From Emcibacteraceae bacterium (GTDB lineage Bacteria > Pseudomonadota > Alphaproteobacteria > Sphingomonadales > Emcibacteraceae), in the NCBI GenBank assembly GCA_016763335.1, contig JAESUD010000340.1, positions 1-7,814 on the forward strand: DNA of 7,814 nucleotides. The letters run 5' to 3'. How positions within the stretch are numbered: position 1 is the first letter of the stretch; every line of letters begins with the position of its first letter. Positions 1 to 7,148 of this stretch are shown here, piece by piece. Under the pieces are notes generated by a model that did no database searches, was not told where the DNA came from, and saw only the letters and a list, made by a program, of their open reading frames with translations. The position numbers and the translations under genes were made by a program.

Positions 1-286
<286 letters not shown>

Positions 287-334
287 TAATTACCTTAAAA
301 CATAGAAAAAATGCAGGAATTCTATTTACATAAA

Positions 335-700
335 TTAAAATAAATTTTCGGCATGCTCACCAAGAAGATCTGCTATGTGATCAGTATCCTCTGTAAACCT
401 AAGCCCAACAAACTTTTCCGCATACCAAGACACAAACGCGTTGGTGTAACCAAAACCTTTAATATTGATCTGTACTTTAGTTCCCGTAGCAAGCGGCAAA
501 TCCAATTTTACACGAACCCCACCAAGAGAAATATCATAAAGGGTGCATTTAAATTCGTATTCGCTAACAATAAGTATCGCTGGCCAGATCACTGTCCGCC
601 GTTTATGTGACCTGAGCACTTCAAGGCCATCACGAATATTAATCTTATTTGCTACCGTGCTTTTCACTTTAGCTTCAGCTTTTATTTTTTTCTTAGCCAT
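335..700 (-). CDS. PilZ domain protein
   Basis: A 121-residue soluble protein, probably a single-domain c-di-GMP responsive adaptor. The N-terminal 20 residues are rich in lysine and alanine. The PilZ domain spans about residues 30-118. The first ligand motif is KRRTVIWPA (33-41), where R34 and R35 are present but the position of the second arginine of RxxxR is W39. An alternative reading R30-SHK-R34 also fits RxxxR. The second motif, D/NxSxxG, is intact as D56-I-S58-L-G-G61. The rest is the expected beta-barrel pattern with a short helix at the C-terminus. The start is the ATG at 700-698; the upstream sequence has no strong Shine-Dalgarno. The gene lies 48 bp upstream of rnpB on the same strand with no hairpin terminator between them, so read-through into rnpB is possible. 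Nucleotide binding is uncertain because of the W39 substitution. No signal peptide or membrane segment. Confidence 0.88.
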   Translation of the reverse strand: MAKKKIKAEAKVKSTVANKINIRDGLEVLRSHKRRTVIWPAILIVSEYEFKCTLYDISLGGVRVKLDLPLATGTKVQINIKGFGYTNAFVSWYAEKFVGLRFTEDTDHIADLLGEHAENLF

Positions 701-868
701 CTTGTTGAACGATCCGTGTTATCCTAGTTTCCATTCCACTCAAGAACTACGGCAACAATATTCCTATAAAGTTACTAAAATATCAATATTAATGATTTTT
801 TACTGGTATTTACCACTTTTCTGGGGCAAATTGGGCAAATTCTCAACAACAAATGTAGAAATTTCTAA
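701..868. other. Divergent AT-rich intergenic spacer
   Basis: This 168-bp gap separates the minus-strand PilZ gene from the plus-strand lipoprotein gene and should carry promoters for both. I see no RNA gene or hairpin terminator. On the plus strand the best pair is TTGGGC (831-836) and TGTAGA (854-859) with 17-bp spacing. Each matches its consensus at only three of six bases, so this is a weak call. A reading frame on the plus strand runs through here from inside the PilZ gene, but it has no recognisable domain. Confidence 0.5.
824..841. repeat. Perfect tandem duplication of GGGCAAATT (2 x 9 bp)
   Basis: GGGCAAATT occurs twice head to tail (824-832 and 833-841), 28 bp before the lipoprotein ATG. 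The second copy overlaps the putative -35 hexamer. It could be a two-site operator or a simple slippage duplication; the sequence alone does not decide. Confidence 0.6.
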
Positions 869-1078
869 ATGTTCAGAAAAACTAAACTATCAGCGACGAC
901 AATTATTATCATTGCCGCTTTATCTTTAGCAAACTGCGGAGAGAAAGGCATAGTTATTAAAAACGGTCCAGCTGGTCCCAATACAAGTGACCTGATTGAT
1001 CCGTTACCAGAAGGACTAATCGCTGACAAAGAGAATGCCCGTCACGGTGAAAATGACCTTAAACCAGTCATTAACTAA
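869..1078 (+). CDS. Small LptM-like lipoprotein
   Basis: A 69-residue predicted lipoprotein. It has a positively charged start (R3, K4, K6), a hydrophobic core (about residues 8-21, with four isoleucines in a row) and a lipobox L20-A21-N22-C23. The mature protein would start CGEKG, closely resembling the CGxKGPL start of LptM/YifL-type lipoproteins. E. coli LptM binds the LptDE lipopolysaccharide translocon and helps its oxidative maturation. Glycine at +2 predicts outer-membrane sorting. The remaining 46 residues are polar and proline/asparagine-rich with no fold visible. Asparagine at -1 of the lipobox is unusual, where Gly, Ala or Ser is normal. The ATG follows an in-frame TAA directly, which fixes the start, and no good Shine-Dalgarno precedes it. 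In many proteobacteria such genes sit near lysA; here they do not. The 3' end overlaps the convergent amidase gene by 8 bp. LptM membership rests on a short motif. Confidence 0.72.
   Translation: MFRKTKLSATTIIIIAALSLANCGEKGIVIKNGPAGPNTSDLIDPLPEGLIADKENARHGENDLKPVIN
1052..1072. terminator. Weak inverted repeat across the convergent gene ends
   Basis: AATGAC (1052-1057) and GTCATT (1067-1072) form a 6-bp stem with a 9-nt loop inside the last codons of the lipoprotein gene. It lies against the stop of the amidase gene on the other strand. A short TTTT lies 3' on each side. The stem is AT-rich and short, so this may be a weak bidirectional terminator or chance. No better terminator is visible between the two convergent genes. 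Confidence 0.25.
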
Positions 1079-1778
1079 GTTTTCTACCTAATAAATTTTC
1101 CAATATCAGAATAGTTTCATCGTCCAGTACGCCATCAATGTTATCTTGACGGAAATGCCGCTGAAATGCCGTTATGATTTTTTTCGGGTTTTCATTACAA
1201 CCTTCAATGTCATAACCATATGCTTGTAATTTCGATATAAACTCATCTGTCTTGATTTTATTTTGGGAACAATTCTCTATCACATCAGGCCAGCAACCAA
1301 CGCCTTGCTTTGATAACTTCTCCCAGCCAAATAACTCGCCGGGATCAATTTTACGACGCCAAGCAACATCACTATGACCTAACACATAACATGGTTTAAT
1401 GTTATGTTGTTGTATAATTTTTTTGGCAAGCCGCATCACGGCATCCATTTGCGCATCCGGGAAAGGACGGTAAATACTATCATAGCCTGGGCAAGCATGA
1501 CCCGCATTAACGATCTCGATACCAATTGAAAGATCATTGATATCTTCGTCTTGTTCCCATTTCGAAACGCCCGCATGCCAAGCACGCTTATTTTCATCAA
1601 TAAGCGGAAATATTTTGCCATCTTCCTCGACGAGGTAATGAGCACCAACCTGTGCCTCAGGGTCACATAGCCTTTCGAGCGCCTCAAAGCCGCTGGCCAT
1701 TCCCGTATAATGCAGAATAAGGTATTTTATCCTACCATCTGATCTTTCGTTATAATTGGGTGAACGATATTGCGTCAT
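1071..1778 (-). CDS. N-acetylmuramoyl-L-alanine amidase (AmpD/AmiD type)
   Basis: Zinc hydrolase cutting the amide bond between N-acetylmuramic acid and L-alanine in muropeptides. With the start at 1778 it has 235 residues. The Amidase_2 domain covers about 5-165, with zinc ligands H23 (LILHYT), H135 (LGHSD) and D145 (KIDPG). Catalytic counterparts of AmpD Glu116 and Lys162 appear as E88 (IGIE) and K143. A PG_binding_1-like helical domain fills about 170-233. No signal peptide or lipobox is seen, so it is probably cytoplasmic and acts in wall recycling like AmpD. The two-domain layout, however, recalls the exported lipoprotein AmiD. Start choice: a longer frame opens at a TTG at 1814, but the ATG at 1778-1776 overlaps the TGA of the upstream transporter gene as ATGA, a common coupling arrangement, and is preferred. 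It is the last gene of a three-gene operon. Confidence 0.92.
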   Translation of the reverse strand: MTQYRSPNYNERSDGRIKYLILHYTGMASGFEALERLCDPEAQVGAHYLVEEDGKIFPLIDENKRAWHAGVSKWEQDEDINDLSIGIEIVNAGHACPGYDSIYRPFPDAQMDAVMRLAKKIIQQHNIKPCYVLGHSDVAWRRKIDPGELFGWEKLSKQGVGCWPDVIENCSQNKIKTDEFISKLQAYGYDIEGCNENPKKIITAFQRHFRQDNIDGVLDDETILILENLLGRKLS

Positions 1779-2656
1779 GACGCAGCCAATCTCGCTTTTC
1801 TTTTTAATTGCCAATCACGAAAGTAAATTATACCGAGACCGCTTATGGTGACAAAAGAGCCCACAATAAATTTGGCTGATAATGTTTCGCCAAGAAACAT
1901 AACCGCTGATATAGTTGCAAATACGGGAACGCTGACCATAAAAGGTGATATAAGTGTCACCGGAAAACGTCGTAATAAAAAATTCATTCCGCCATATCCA
2001 ACAATCGTTGACAAAATTGACGTATAAAGAACCATTGAAATGCCCGTCATATCCAAATTCATAATTTGCTCGATTTGGTTTTCTTCAAAATACATAGTGA
2101 GCATTATAAAAGCGGGAACACTATAAAACGCTATCCAAGCCTGAGTTTGAAAAACCGGGACATGAGATATTTTACGCATTAATATGACACCAATTGAATA
2201 CAGAACTGTTGCCAACAATATAATAACAACAACAATCCCTTCTTCTAATATTTCAGGTTCAAGCGTTATAATAATCACACCTATAAAAGAAACAATCACA
2301 CCACCCGTTCGCCAGTAACTCATCCGTTCGTTTAAGAAAAAATGCGCGAGCATCAATGTTATCGGAACATTCATCTGGACAACAATCGACATCGCTGAAA
2401 CATGATTTGTCATATCCATACCAAGAAATATCAACCCGAATTGAAGCCCACCGATTAAATTACCCAAAATGAATAATTGAACCATCGACCCCGGCACTAT
2501 TTTGAGCCACGGAAGCAAGATCAACAAAACGATAGCAAAACGAACCAGACCAAATAAATAAGGATCAAGTTGCTGCAAGCCAATTTTCATGACAACGAAA
2601 TTGACACCCCAGATAAGGCATACAAAAAATGCAAAAATTACATATTTAAAAGCCAT
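1775..2656 (-). CDS. EamA-family (DMT superfamily) transporter
   Basis: A 293-residue inner-membrane protein made of two EamA repeats, with about ten hydrophobic segments. The first helix carries WGVNFVVMKIGL, the hallmark of E. coli EamA/YdeD-like proteins, followed by LVRFAIVLL. The second repeat contains STIVGYG and LGETLSAKFIVGS, both typical of the family. The C-terminal tail (WQLKRKARLAAS) is basic, consistent with a cytoplasmic end. E. coli EamA exports O-acetylserine and cysteine. The family is broad, so the substrate here is unknown and no symbol is given. The ATG at 2656 has an AAGGGG Shine-Dalgarno 10 nt upstream that overlaps the djlA stop codon, and the gene end is coupled to the amidase through ATGA. 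A transporter between a co-chaperone and a peptidoglycan amidase raises a muropeptide or cell-wall sugar substrate as a possibility. That is inference from context. Confidence 0.92.
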   Translation of the reverse strand: MAFKYVIFAFFVCLIWGVNFVVMKIGLQQLDPYLFGLVRFAIVLLILLPWLKIVPGSMVQLFILGNLIGGLQFGLIFLGMDMTNHVSAMSIVVQMNVPITLMLAHFFLNERMSYWRTGGVIVSFIGVIIITLEPEILEEGIVVVIILLATVLYSIGVILMRKISHVPVFQTQAWIAFYSVPAFIMLTMYFEENQIEQIMNLDMTGISMVLYTSILSTIVGYGGMNFLLRRFPVTLISPFMVSVPVFATISAVMFLGETLSAKFIVGSFVTISGLGIIYFRDWQLKRKARLAAS

Positions 2657-2666
2657 AATGGCTATA

Positions 2667-2672
2667 CCCCTT
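2667..2672 (-). promoter_or_regulatory. Ribosome binding site of the transporter, overlapping the djlA stop
   Basis: AAGGGG on the minus strand lies 10 nt before the ATG at 2656, and its first two bases belong to the djlA TAA. This makes translational coupling of djlA to the transporter gene likely. Confidence 0.7.
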
Positions 2673-3405
2673 ATTTTATACCGCGTGCTTTGGAAATTTT
2701 ATCATAAGCATCATTAATAGTTGCGAGTTTATCATTGGCCACATCAATGAGTTCTTTCGGCACTCCTTGAGCCATAAGCAAGTCAGGATGGTGTTCTTTG
2801 ATCAATTTGCGGTAAGTGGACTTTATTTCACTATCAGATGCCTGATGATCAAGTCCAAGAATAGTGTAAGGATCACTTTGATCCGGCCCCGTATGGCTTT
2901 CATATATTCTCGAAAAATCACCATCTGAAATCCTGAATATTCTCGCCACATTGCGCAAGTAAGTCATTTCAGCCGGATGCATAATTCCGTCGGCCATGGC
3001 AATATGAAAAAGCAGATCAATAACCTGTTCAAGAACTGCTGGCTGATTATGAAATTGACCATATAACTGCGTCGCATAGGCATCATAACCAGCGACTTCT
3101 TGTTTGGCCTGATCAAAAAACCAGCCTACCCTCTTGGCTTCAGAGGGTGAAACATGGAACGCTTTTTTGAATACATTTACCTCATCACGAGTGACAACCC
3201 CGTCTGCTTTAGCCATTTTAGCACATAGTGCAATAAAGCCGGCTGCAAAAATTGCCTGCTGTTCCGAAGCCCCCGTTTGCGCGCCCATTTGCCCGCGCGA
3301 TGCTTTGCCTGCAAAGTGCACAGCAGCCGCACCCATCAACGCCCCGATAGGTCCGCCAAACGCAAAACCAGCAGCACCACCTAAAATTGTACTCCATATG
3401 GACAT
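2671..3405 (-). CDS. djlA: DjlA-like TerB/J-domain co-chaperone
   Basis: A 244-residue co-chaperone expected to stimulate DnaK ATPase at the inner membrane. The order matches E. coli DjlA. First comes an N-terminal glycine-zipper hydrophobic segment (about residues 6-32: GGAAGFAFGG, then GALMGAAA). A TerB-like helical domain follows (about 45-165, with AKMAKADGVVTRDE and IAMADGIMHPAE repeats carrying the conserved acidic residues). A C-terminal J domain (178-244) ends the protein. The J domain has the essential H206-P207-D208 after a basic helix (YRKLIKEH). The end ISKARGIK resembles the E. coli DjlA end. The gene is slightly shorter than E. coli DjlA (271) because the linker before the J domain is short. 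The ATG at 3405 has AAGGAA 7 nt upstream. It is the first gene of the operon, divergent from the oxoprolinase. Alphaproteobacterial DjlA-like genes often neighbour an amidase gene; this is from memory of the family. Confidence 0.93.
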   Translation of the reverse strand: MSIWSTILGGAAGFAFGGPIGALMGAAAVHFAGKASRGQMGAQTGASEQQAIFAAGFIALCAKMAKADGVVTRDEVNVFKKAFHVSPSEAKRVGWFFDQAKQEVAGYDAYATQLYGQFHNQPAVLEQVIDLLFHIAMADGIMHPAEMTYLRNVARIFRISDGDFSRIYESHTGPDQSDPYTILGLDHQASDSEIKSTYRKLIKEHHPDLLMAQGVPKELIDVANDKLATINDAYDKISKARGIK

Positions 3406-3495
3406 AAATATGTTCCTTACATTAAAAAATAATGTTAAAATTTAATATAAAATATTTGCGATATCTTATTCATTAAAAAACAAGAAGTCACATTA
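3406..3495. promoter_or_regulatory. Divergent promoter region with two AT-rich dyads
   Basis: This 90-bp spacer must serve the minus-strand djlA operon and the plus-strand oxoprolinase gene. It is very AT-rich. It contains two hyphenated dyads: ACATTA-aaaaa-TAATGT (3419-3435) and AATAT-aaa-ATATT (3444-3456). The first lies directly upstream of the djlA ribosome binding site. No convincing -35/-10 pair stands out in either direction because many TA-rich hexamers compete. The dyads could be operator half-sites but may reflect base composition. Confidence 0.4.
3413..3418 (-). promoter_or_regulatory. Ribosome binding site of djlA
   Basis: AAGGAA on the minus strand, 7 nt before the ATG at 3405, supports that start. 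Confidence 0.7.
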
Positions 3496-6400
3496 ATGTC
3501 GATAATTCAACATAATTCCGAGACAAGCGACAAAAAATGGCAATTTTGGATTGATCGTGGTGGCACATTCACTGACATTGTCGCCCGCGATCCGTTAAAT
3601 AATATACACACCTTAAAACTTCTTTCTGAAAATAGTGATCAATATGATGATGCCACCCTTGCAGCAATCCGCAGGCTCATGGGAACACATGAAAAAGAAC
3701 CCATAAACACCAACCTAATTCAATCCGTAAAAATGGGCACTACTGTAGCAACAAATGCCCTACTTGAACGAAAGGGCGAGCAAACCCTGCTGGTGATTAC
3801 CAAAGGATTTAAAGACGCCTTGAAAATTGGTTATCAAGCCAGACCACGCCTTTTTGATCTTGATGTAATTTTACCCGAACAACTTTATGAAAAAGTCATC
3901 GAAGCAGAAGAACGAATGGGACCGAACGGTGAAGTAATCACCCCGCTTGATATATCCGTGCTAACCAAGGAAATGACAAAGGTTTTCCATAGCGGCATTA
4001 CCTCGGTTGCCATTGTGTCTATGCATGGTTACAAATTCCCTGACCACGAAGAAAAAATCGCGGTTCTTGCTTGTGAAATTGGGTTTACACAAATTTCTAC
4101 TAGCCACCAGACCAGTCCATTGATGAAATTAGTCGGACGAGGTGACACCACAGTAGTCGATGCCTATTTAAGTCCAATATTACGCCGTTACATTGACAAA
4201 ATACAAAATGAGCTTGAAGACGTCCCCATCTATTTCATGCAATCTAACGGCGGCCTTGTGGCAGCCGAACATTTTCAAGGTAAAGACGCCATCCTTTCCG
4301 GCCCCGCTGGCGGCATTGTTGGTGCCGTAAAAACAGCATCCGATTCAGGGTGCAACAAGCTTATAGCCTTCGATATGGGCGGCACATCAACGGATGTCAG
4401 CCATTATAATGGCAACTATGAACGAGCATATGAAACCATAGTTGCAGGCGTTCGCATGCGTACCCCGATGATGAATATTCACACCGTTGCCGCCGGTGGT
4501 GGCTCAATTCTGCATTATGATGGTGCTCGTTTTCGGGTCGGACCGGATAGTGCCGGTGCCAATCCTGGCCCGTGTTGTTACCGTGCCGGCGGGCCTCTCA
4601 CCATAACAGATTGCAATTTACTGCTTGGATTTATTAACCCCAAATATTTCCCCAGCACATTTGGTGAAAATGCTGATCAACCCCTCGACCGTGAAACCGT
4701 CAAAGAAAAATTCACAATACTTACAAACACCATAAAAGACATAACCACATCTGAGGAAGTCGCTGAAGGGTTTCTGCGGGTGGCTATTGAAAATATGGCA
4801 GCAGCCATTAAAAAAATATCAACGGAAAAAGGCTATGACGTCCGCGATTACACCTTAGTGAGTTTCGGTGGTGCGGGGGGACAGCATGCCTGTAAAATTG
4901 CTGATCGCCTCGGTATTAAAGGAATTTTTTTTCATCCGTTTGCTGGCGTATTAAGTGCTTTTGGCATGGGCCTTGCTGATCTACGGTCCATCAAAGAGCA
5001 AACCATTGAAAAAACACTGTGTGATGATAATGAAGATGAGTTTAAGAAAATAATAAAGTCGCTGTCCTACTCCGCCGAGGCAGTATTAAAAGACCAAGAT
5101 ATAAAACAAATAAATATCAGCTCGCGCCTGCATATAAAATATAAGAGCTCTGATAGTACTCTTGAAGTTGATATGGCCAGCGTTTCAGCCATGAAAGAAC
5201 AATTTGAAACATTACATAAGAAACAATTCGGCTTTACTTCACCAGAAAAAGAATTGATTGTCGAAAAAATTCATGTTGAAGCATTTGGTGGCGGTGGCAA
5301 AACACAAATCGGCAGATCGATAATACTGGAACGCCATAAAATTGAGAGGTCAAATTTATACCGGCGAGGTAAATGGATTAAAGTAACAGTTGTCCACCGC
5401 AACGAAATGAACAGCCATATCAGAAAATTAACCGGCCCAGCGATCATCCGCGAAGAGTACGGAACAAATTATCTAGAACAAGGCTGGAGCGCCTATAGCG
5501 ACCGTCAGGGAAATTTAATCCTTGAACGTGTTGAAGAATTAGACAGAAAACACGCCATCGGAACAGAAGTTGATCCCATTCAGCTGGAAATTTTCAATAA
5601 TCTATTCATGTCTATCGCTGAGCAAATGGGCGCAGTTCTCGAGAATGTCGCCCATTCGGTAAATATGAAAGAAAGATTAGATTTTTCATGTGCTCTCTTT
5701 GATAAAAAGGGCAATCTAGTGGCCAATGCGCCGCATATGCCAGTGCATCTCGGTTCCATGGGCAAAAGCATCAAAACCATTATAAAAAACCGTATAGGCA
5801 CTATGAAAAAAGGCGATGTCTATATGTTAAATGATCCCTATAATGGCGGCACCCATCTGCCAGATATGACCGTAATATCGCCGTGGTTTTCAGACGAGAG
5901 TGATAAACCGTCCTATTATGTTGCAACCCGTGGGCATCATGCCGACATTGGCGGCATCACCCCAGGGTCCATGCCACCCATGTCTAAAAATATTAATGAA
6001 GAAGGCATCTTATTTGATGATTTTCTGCTTTCCGAAAATGGATCTTTTAAAGAGAGCGAGCTTTATGATGCGCTGACATCGGCAGAATACCCAGCCCGTA
6101 ATCCTGAACAAAATATTGCTGATCTTAAAGGACAGATCGCTGCCAATGAAAAAGGACTGCGCGAATTAACACGCATTACAAATAACTACGGTGTAGATAC
6201 AGTCACCGCTTACATGACCCATGTGCAAAATAATGCCGAAGAAGCCGTCCGCCGGATTATCCACAAATTAAAAGATGCCAGTTTTGATTACCCGCTTGAT
6301 AACGGGGCGCGTATTCGTGTTAAGATTACAATCGATCAAAGCTCAAGATCAGCGACCCTAGATTTTTCTGGTACCAGCCCCGAGCTAAAAAGCAATTTTA

Positions 6401-7101
6401 ACGCCCCACTTGCCATTTGTCACGCCGCCGTGCTTTATGTTTTTCGCTGTCTGGTTGATGATGATATTCCGCTTAATCAGGGATGCTTAAAACCGGTCAA
6501 TATAATCGTGCCAGAAAAGTCTTTTTTAAACCCAACACCACCATCCGCCGTGGTTGCGGGCAATGTTGAAACATCGCAAGCTATCGTTAACACATTATTT
6601 CTGGCCTTTGGCACCATGGCAGCGGCGCAAGGCACCATGAATAATTTCACGTTCGGCAATGATGAAATTCAATATTATGAAACCATTGCCGGCGGCATGG
6701 GCGCCACGGCTAAAAACCACGGCGCAAGTGCCGTACAGTCCCATATGACCAACAGTCGCCTAACAGACCCAGAAGTGCTCGAATGGCGTTATCCAGTCAT
6801 ATTAAAAGAGTTTAAAATTAGAGAAAATAGCAGCGGACGTGGTAAATTTAACGGCGGAAACGGCGTTGAGCGCCGTATAGAATTTTTAGAAGAAATGCAG
6901 GCAGCAATCATTTCAAATAACCGTACAAATTCACCGCAAGGGCTTGCTGGCGGCGCAGATGCATCGCGCGGGGAAAACTGGATACAAAGAGCGTCCGGCG
7001 ATATCGAAATACTCGGAAGCTCAGCAGAAACAACCGTTAAAAAAGGTGATATATTCATTATCAAAACACCCGGTGGTGGTGGTTATGGTAATCCGTCATA
7101 A
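3496..7101 (+). CDS. Fused HyuA-HyuB hydantoinase/5-oxoprolinase (ATP-dependent)
   Basis: A 1201-residue cytoplasmic enzyme whose fused layout and length match ATP-dependent 5-oxoprolinases of the OPLAH/Oxp1 type. These hydrolyse 5-oxo-L-proline plus ATP to L-glutamate. The HyuA half has an actin-like ATPase fold. D20-RGGTFTD27 starts the N-terminal domain (about 16-210), with [13 protein letters not shown] from residue 80. The Hydantoinase_A core (about 215-515) carries GPAGG (269-273), DMGGTSTDV (from 293), AAGGGS (to 337) and FGGAGGQH (457-464). A linker and C-terminal domain follow (about 520-690). The HyuB half starts at D693 ([12 protein letters not shown]), with [12 protein letters not shown] (from 779), GHHADIGG (from 813, likely metal or substrate site) and the typical [10 protein letters not shown] end. 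No frameshift or missing hallmark motif is seen. Start: ATG at 3496, preceded by a weak AAGAAG. A related amide or hydantoin substrate cannot be excluded. The next gene follows after 47 bp and is probably co-transcribed. Confidence 0.93.
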   Translation: MSIIQHNSETSDKKWQFWIDRGGTFTDIVARDPLNNIHTLKLLSENSDQYDDATLAAIRRLMGTHEKEPINTNLIQSVKMGTTVATNALLERKGEQTLLVITKGFKDALKIGYQARPRLFDLDVILPEQLYEKVIEAEERMGPNGEVITPLDISVLTKEMTKVFHSGITSVAIVSMHGYKFPDHEEKIAVLACEIGFTQISTSHQTSPLMKLVGRGDTTVVDAYLSPILRRYIDKIQNELEDVPIYFMQSNGGLVAAEHFQGKDAILSGPAGGIVGAVKTASDSGCNKLIAFDMGGTSTDVSHYNGNYERAYETIVAGVRMRTPMMNIHTVAAGGGSILHYDGARFRVGPDSAGANPGPCCYRAGGPLTITDCNLLLGFINPKYFPSTFGENADQPLDRETVKEKFTILTNTIKDITTSEEVAEGFLRVAIENMAAAIKKISTEKGYDVRDYTLVSFGGAGGQHACKIADRLGIKGIFFHPFAGVLSAFGMGLADLRSIKEQTIEKTLCDDNEDEFKKIIKSLSYSAEAVLKDQDIKQINISSRLHIKYKSSDSTLEVDMASVSAMKEQFETLHKKQFGFTSPEKELIVEKIHVEAFGGGGKTQIGRSIILERHKIERSNLYRRGKWIKVTVVHRNEMNSHIRKLTGPAIIREEYGTNYLEQGWSAYSDRQGNLILERVEELDRKHAIGTEVDPIQLEIFNNLFMSIAEQMGAVLENVAHSVNMKERLDFSCALFDKKGNLVANAPHMPVHLGSMGKSIKTIIKNRIGTMKKGDVYMLNDPYNGGTHLPDMTVISPWFSDESDKPSYYVATRGHHADIGGITPGSMPPMSKNINEEGILFDDFLLSENGSFKESELYDALTSAEYPARNPEQNIADLKGQIAANEKGLRELTRITNNYGVDTVTAYMTHVQNNAEEAVRRIIHKLKDASFDYPLDNGARIRVKITIDQSSRSATLDFSGTSPELKSNFNAPLAICHAAVLYVFRCLVDDDIPLNQGCLKPVNIIVPEKSFLNPTPPSAVVAGNVETSQAIVNTLFLAFGTMAAAQGTMNNFTFGNDEIQYYETIAGGMGATAKNHGASAVQSHMTNSRLTDPEVLEWRYPVILKEFKIRENSSGRGKFNGGNGVERRIEFLEEMQAAIISNNRTNSPQGLAGGADASRGENWIQRASGDIEILGSSAETTVKKGDIFIIKTPGGGGYGNPS

Positions 7102-7134
7102 TTTAAGCTAACCTCTAAAAAAATAAAATAACAG

Positions 7135-7142
7135 AAGGGGAG
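7135..7142 (+). promoter_or_regulatory. Strong ribosome binding site of the amidohydrolase
   Basis: AAGGGGAG lies 6 nt before the ATG at 7149 and 9 nt before a second ATG at 7152. Either start works and they differ by one methionine. It is the strongest Shine-Dalgarno on the plus strand of the window. Confidence 0.8.
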
Positions 7143-7148
7143 AAATCC

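Noticed and set aside
287..334. Specific rnpB promoter hexamers (TATGTT at 304-299, minus strand)
   Set aside because: No acceptable -35 is found at 16-18 bp, so the site was not listed as a feature.
353..610. Plus-strand 85-codon open frame
   Set aside because: Fully antisense to the PilZ gene, whose two motifs are recognisable; its own translation has no domain or signal.
543..929. Plus-strand 128-codon frame with a hydrophobic stretch
   Set aside because: The hydrophobic stretch is the antisense of the lysine-rich PilZ N-terminus, and the frame also overlaps the lipoprotein start out of phase. No ribosome binding site or family resemblance.
1436..1687. Minus-strand 83-codon frame inside the amidase gene
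   Set aside because: Out-of-frame shadow of the zinc amidase, which has all catalytic residues in the other frame.
1845..2027. Plus-strand 60-codon frame
   Set aside because: Antisense to conserved helices of the EamA transporter; no independent support.
2671..3405. Tellurite-resistance protein, from the TerB-like domain
   Set aside because: The J domain with HPD and the N-terminal membrane segment define a DjlA-type co-chaperone; no other ter genes are present.
3134..3445. Plus-strand 103-codon frame rich in Ala, Pro and Cys
   Set aside because: Antisense of the glycine/alanine-rich N-terminus of DjlA, which explains its composition.
5580..7064. Minus-strand frames at 5580-5801, 6477-6659 and 6789-7064
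   Set aside because: All are antisense to the uninterrupted HyuB half of the oxoprolinase.
3496..7101. Two separate genes hyuA and hyuB
   Set aside because: The frame is continuous across residues 515-693 with no stop or internal start signal, and fused enzymes of about 1200 residues are well known.
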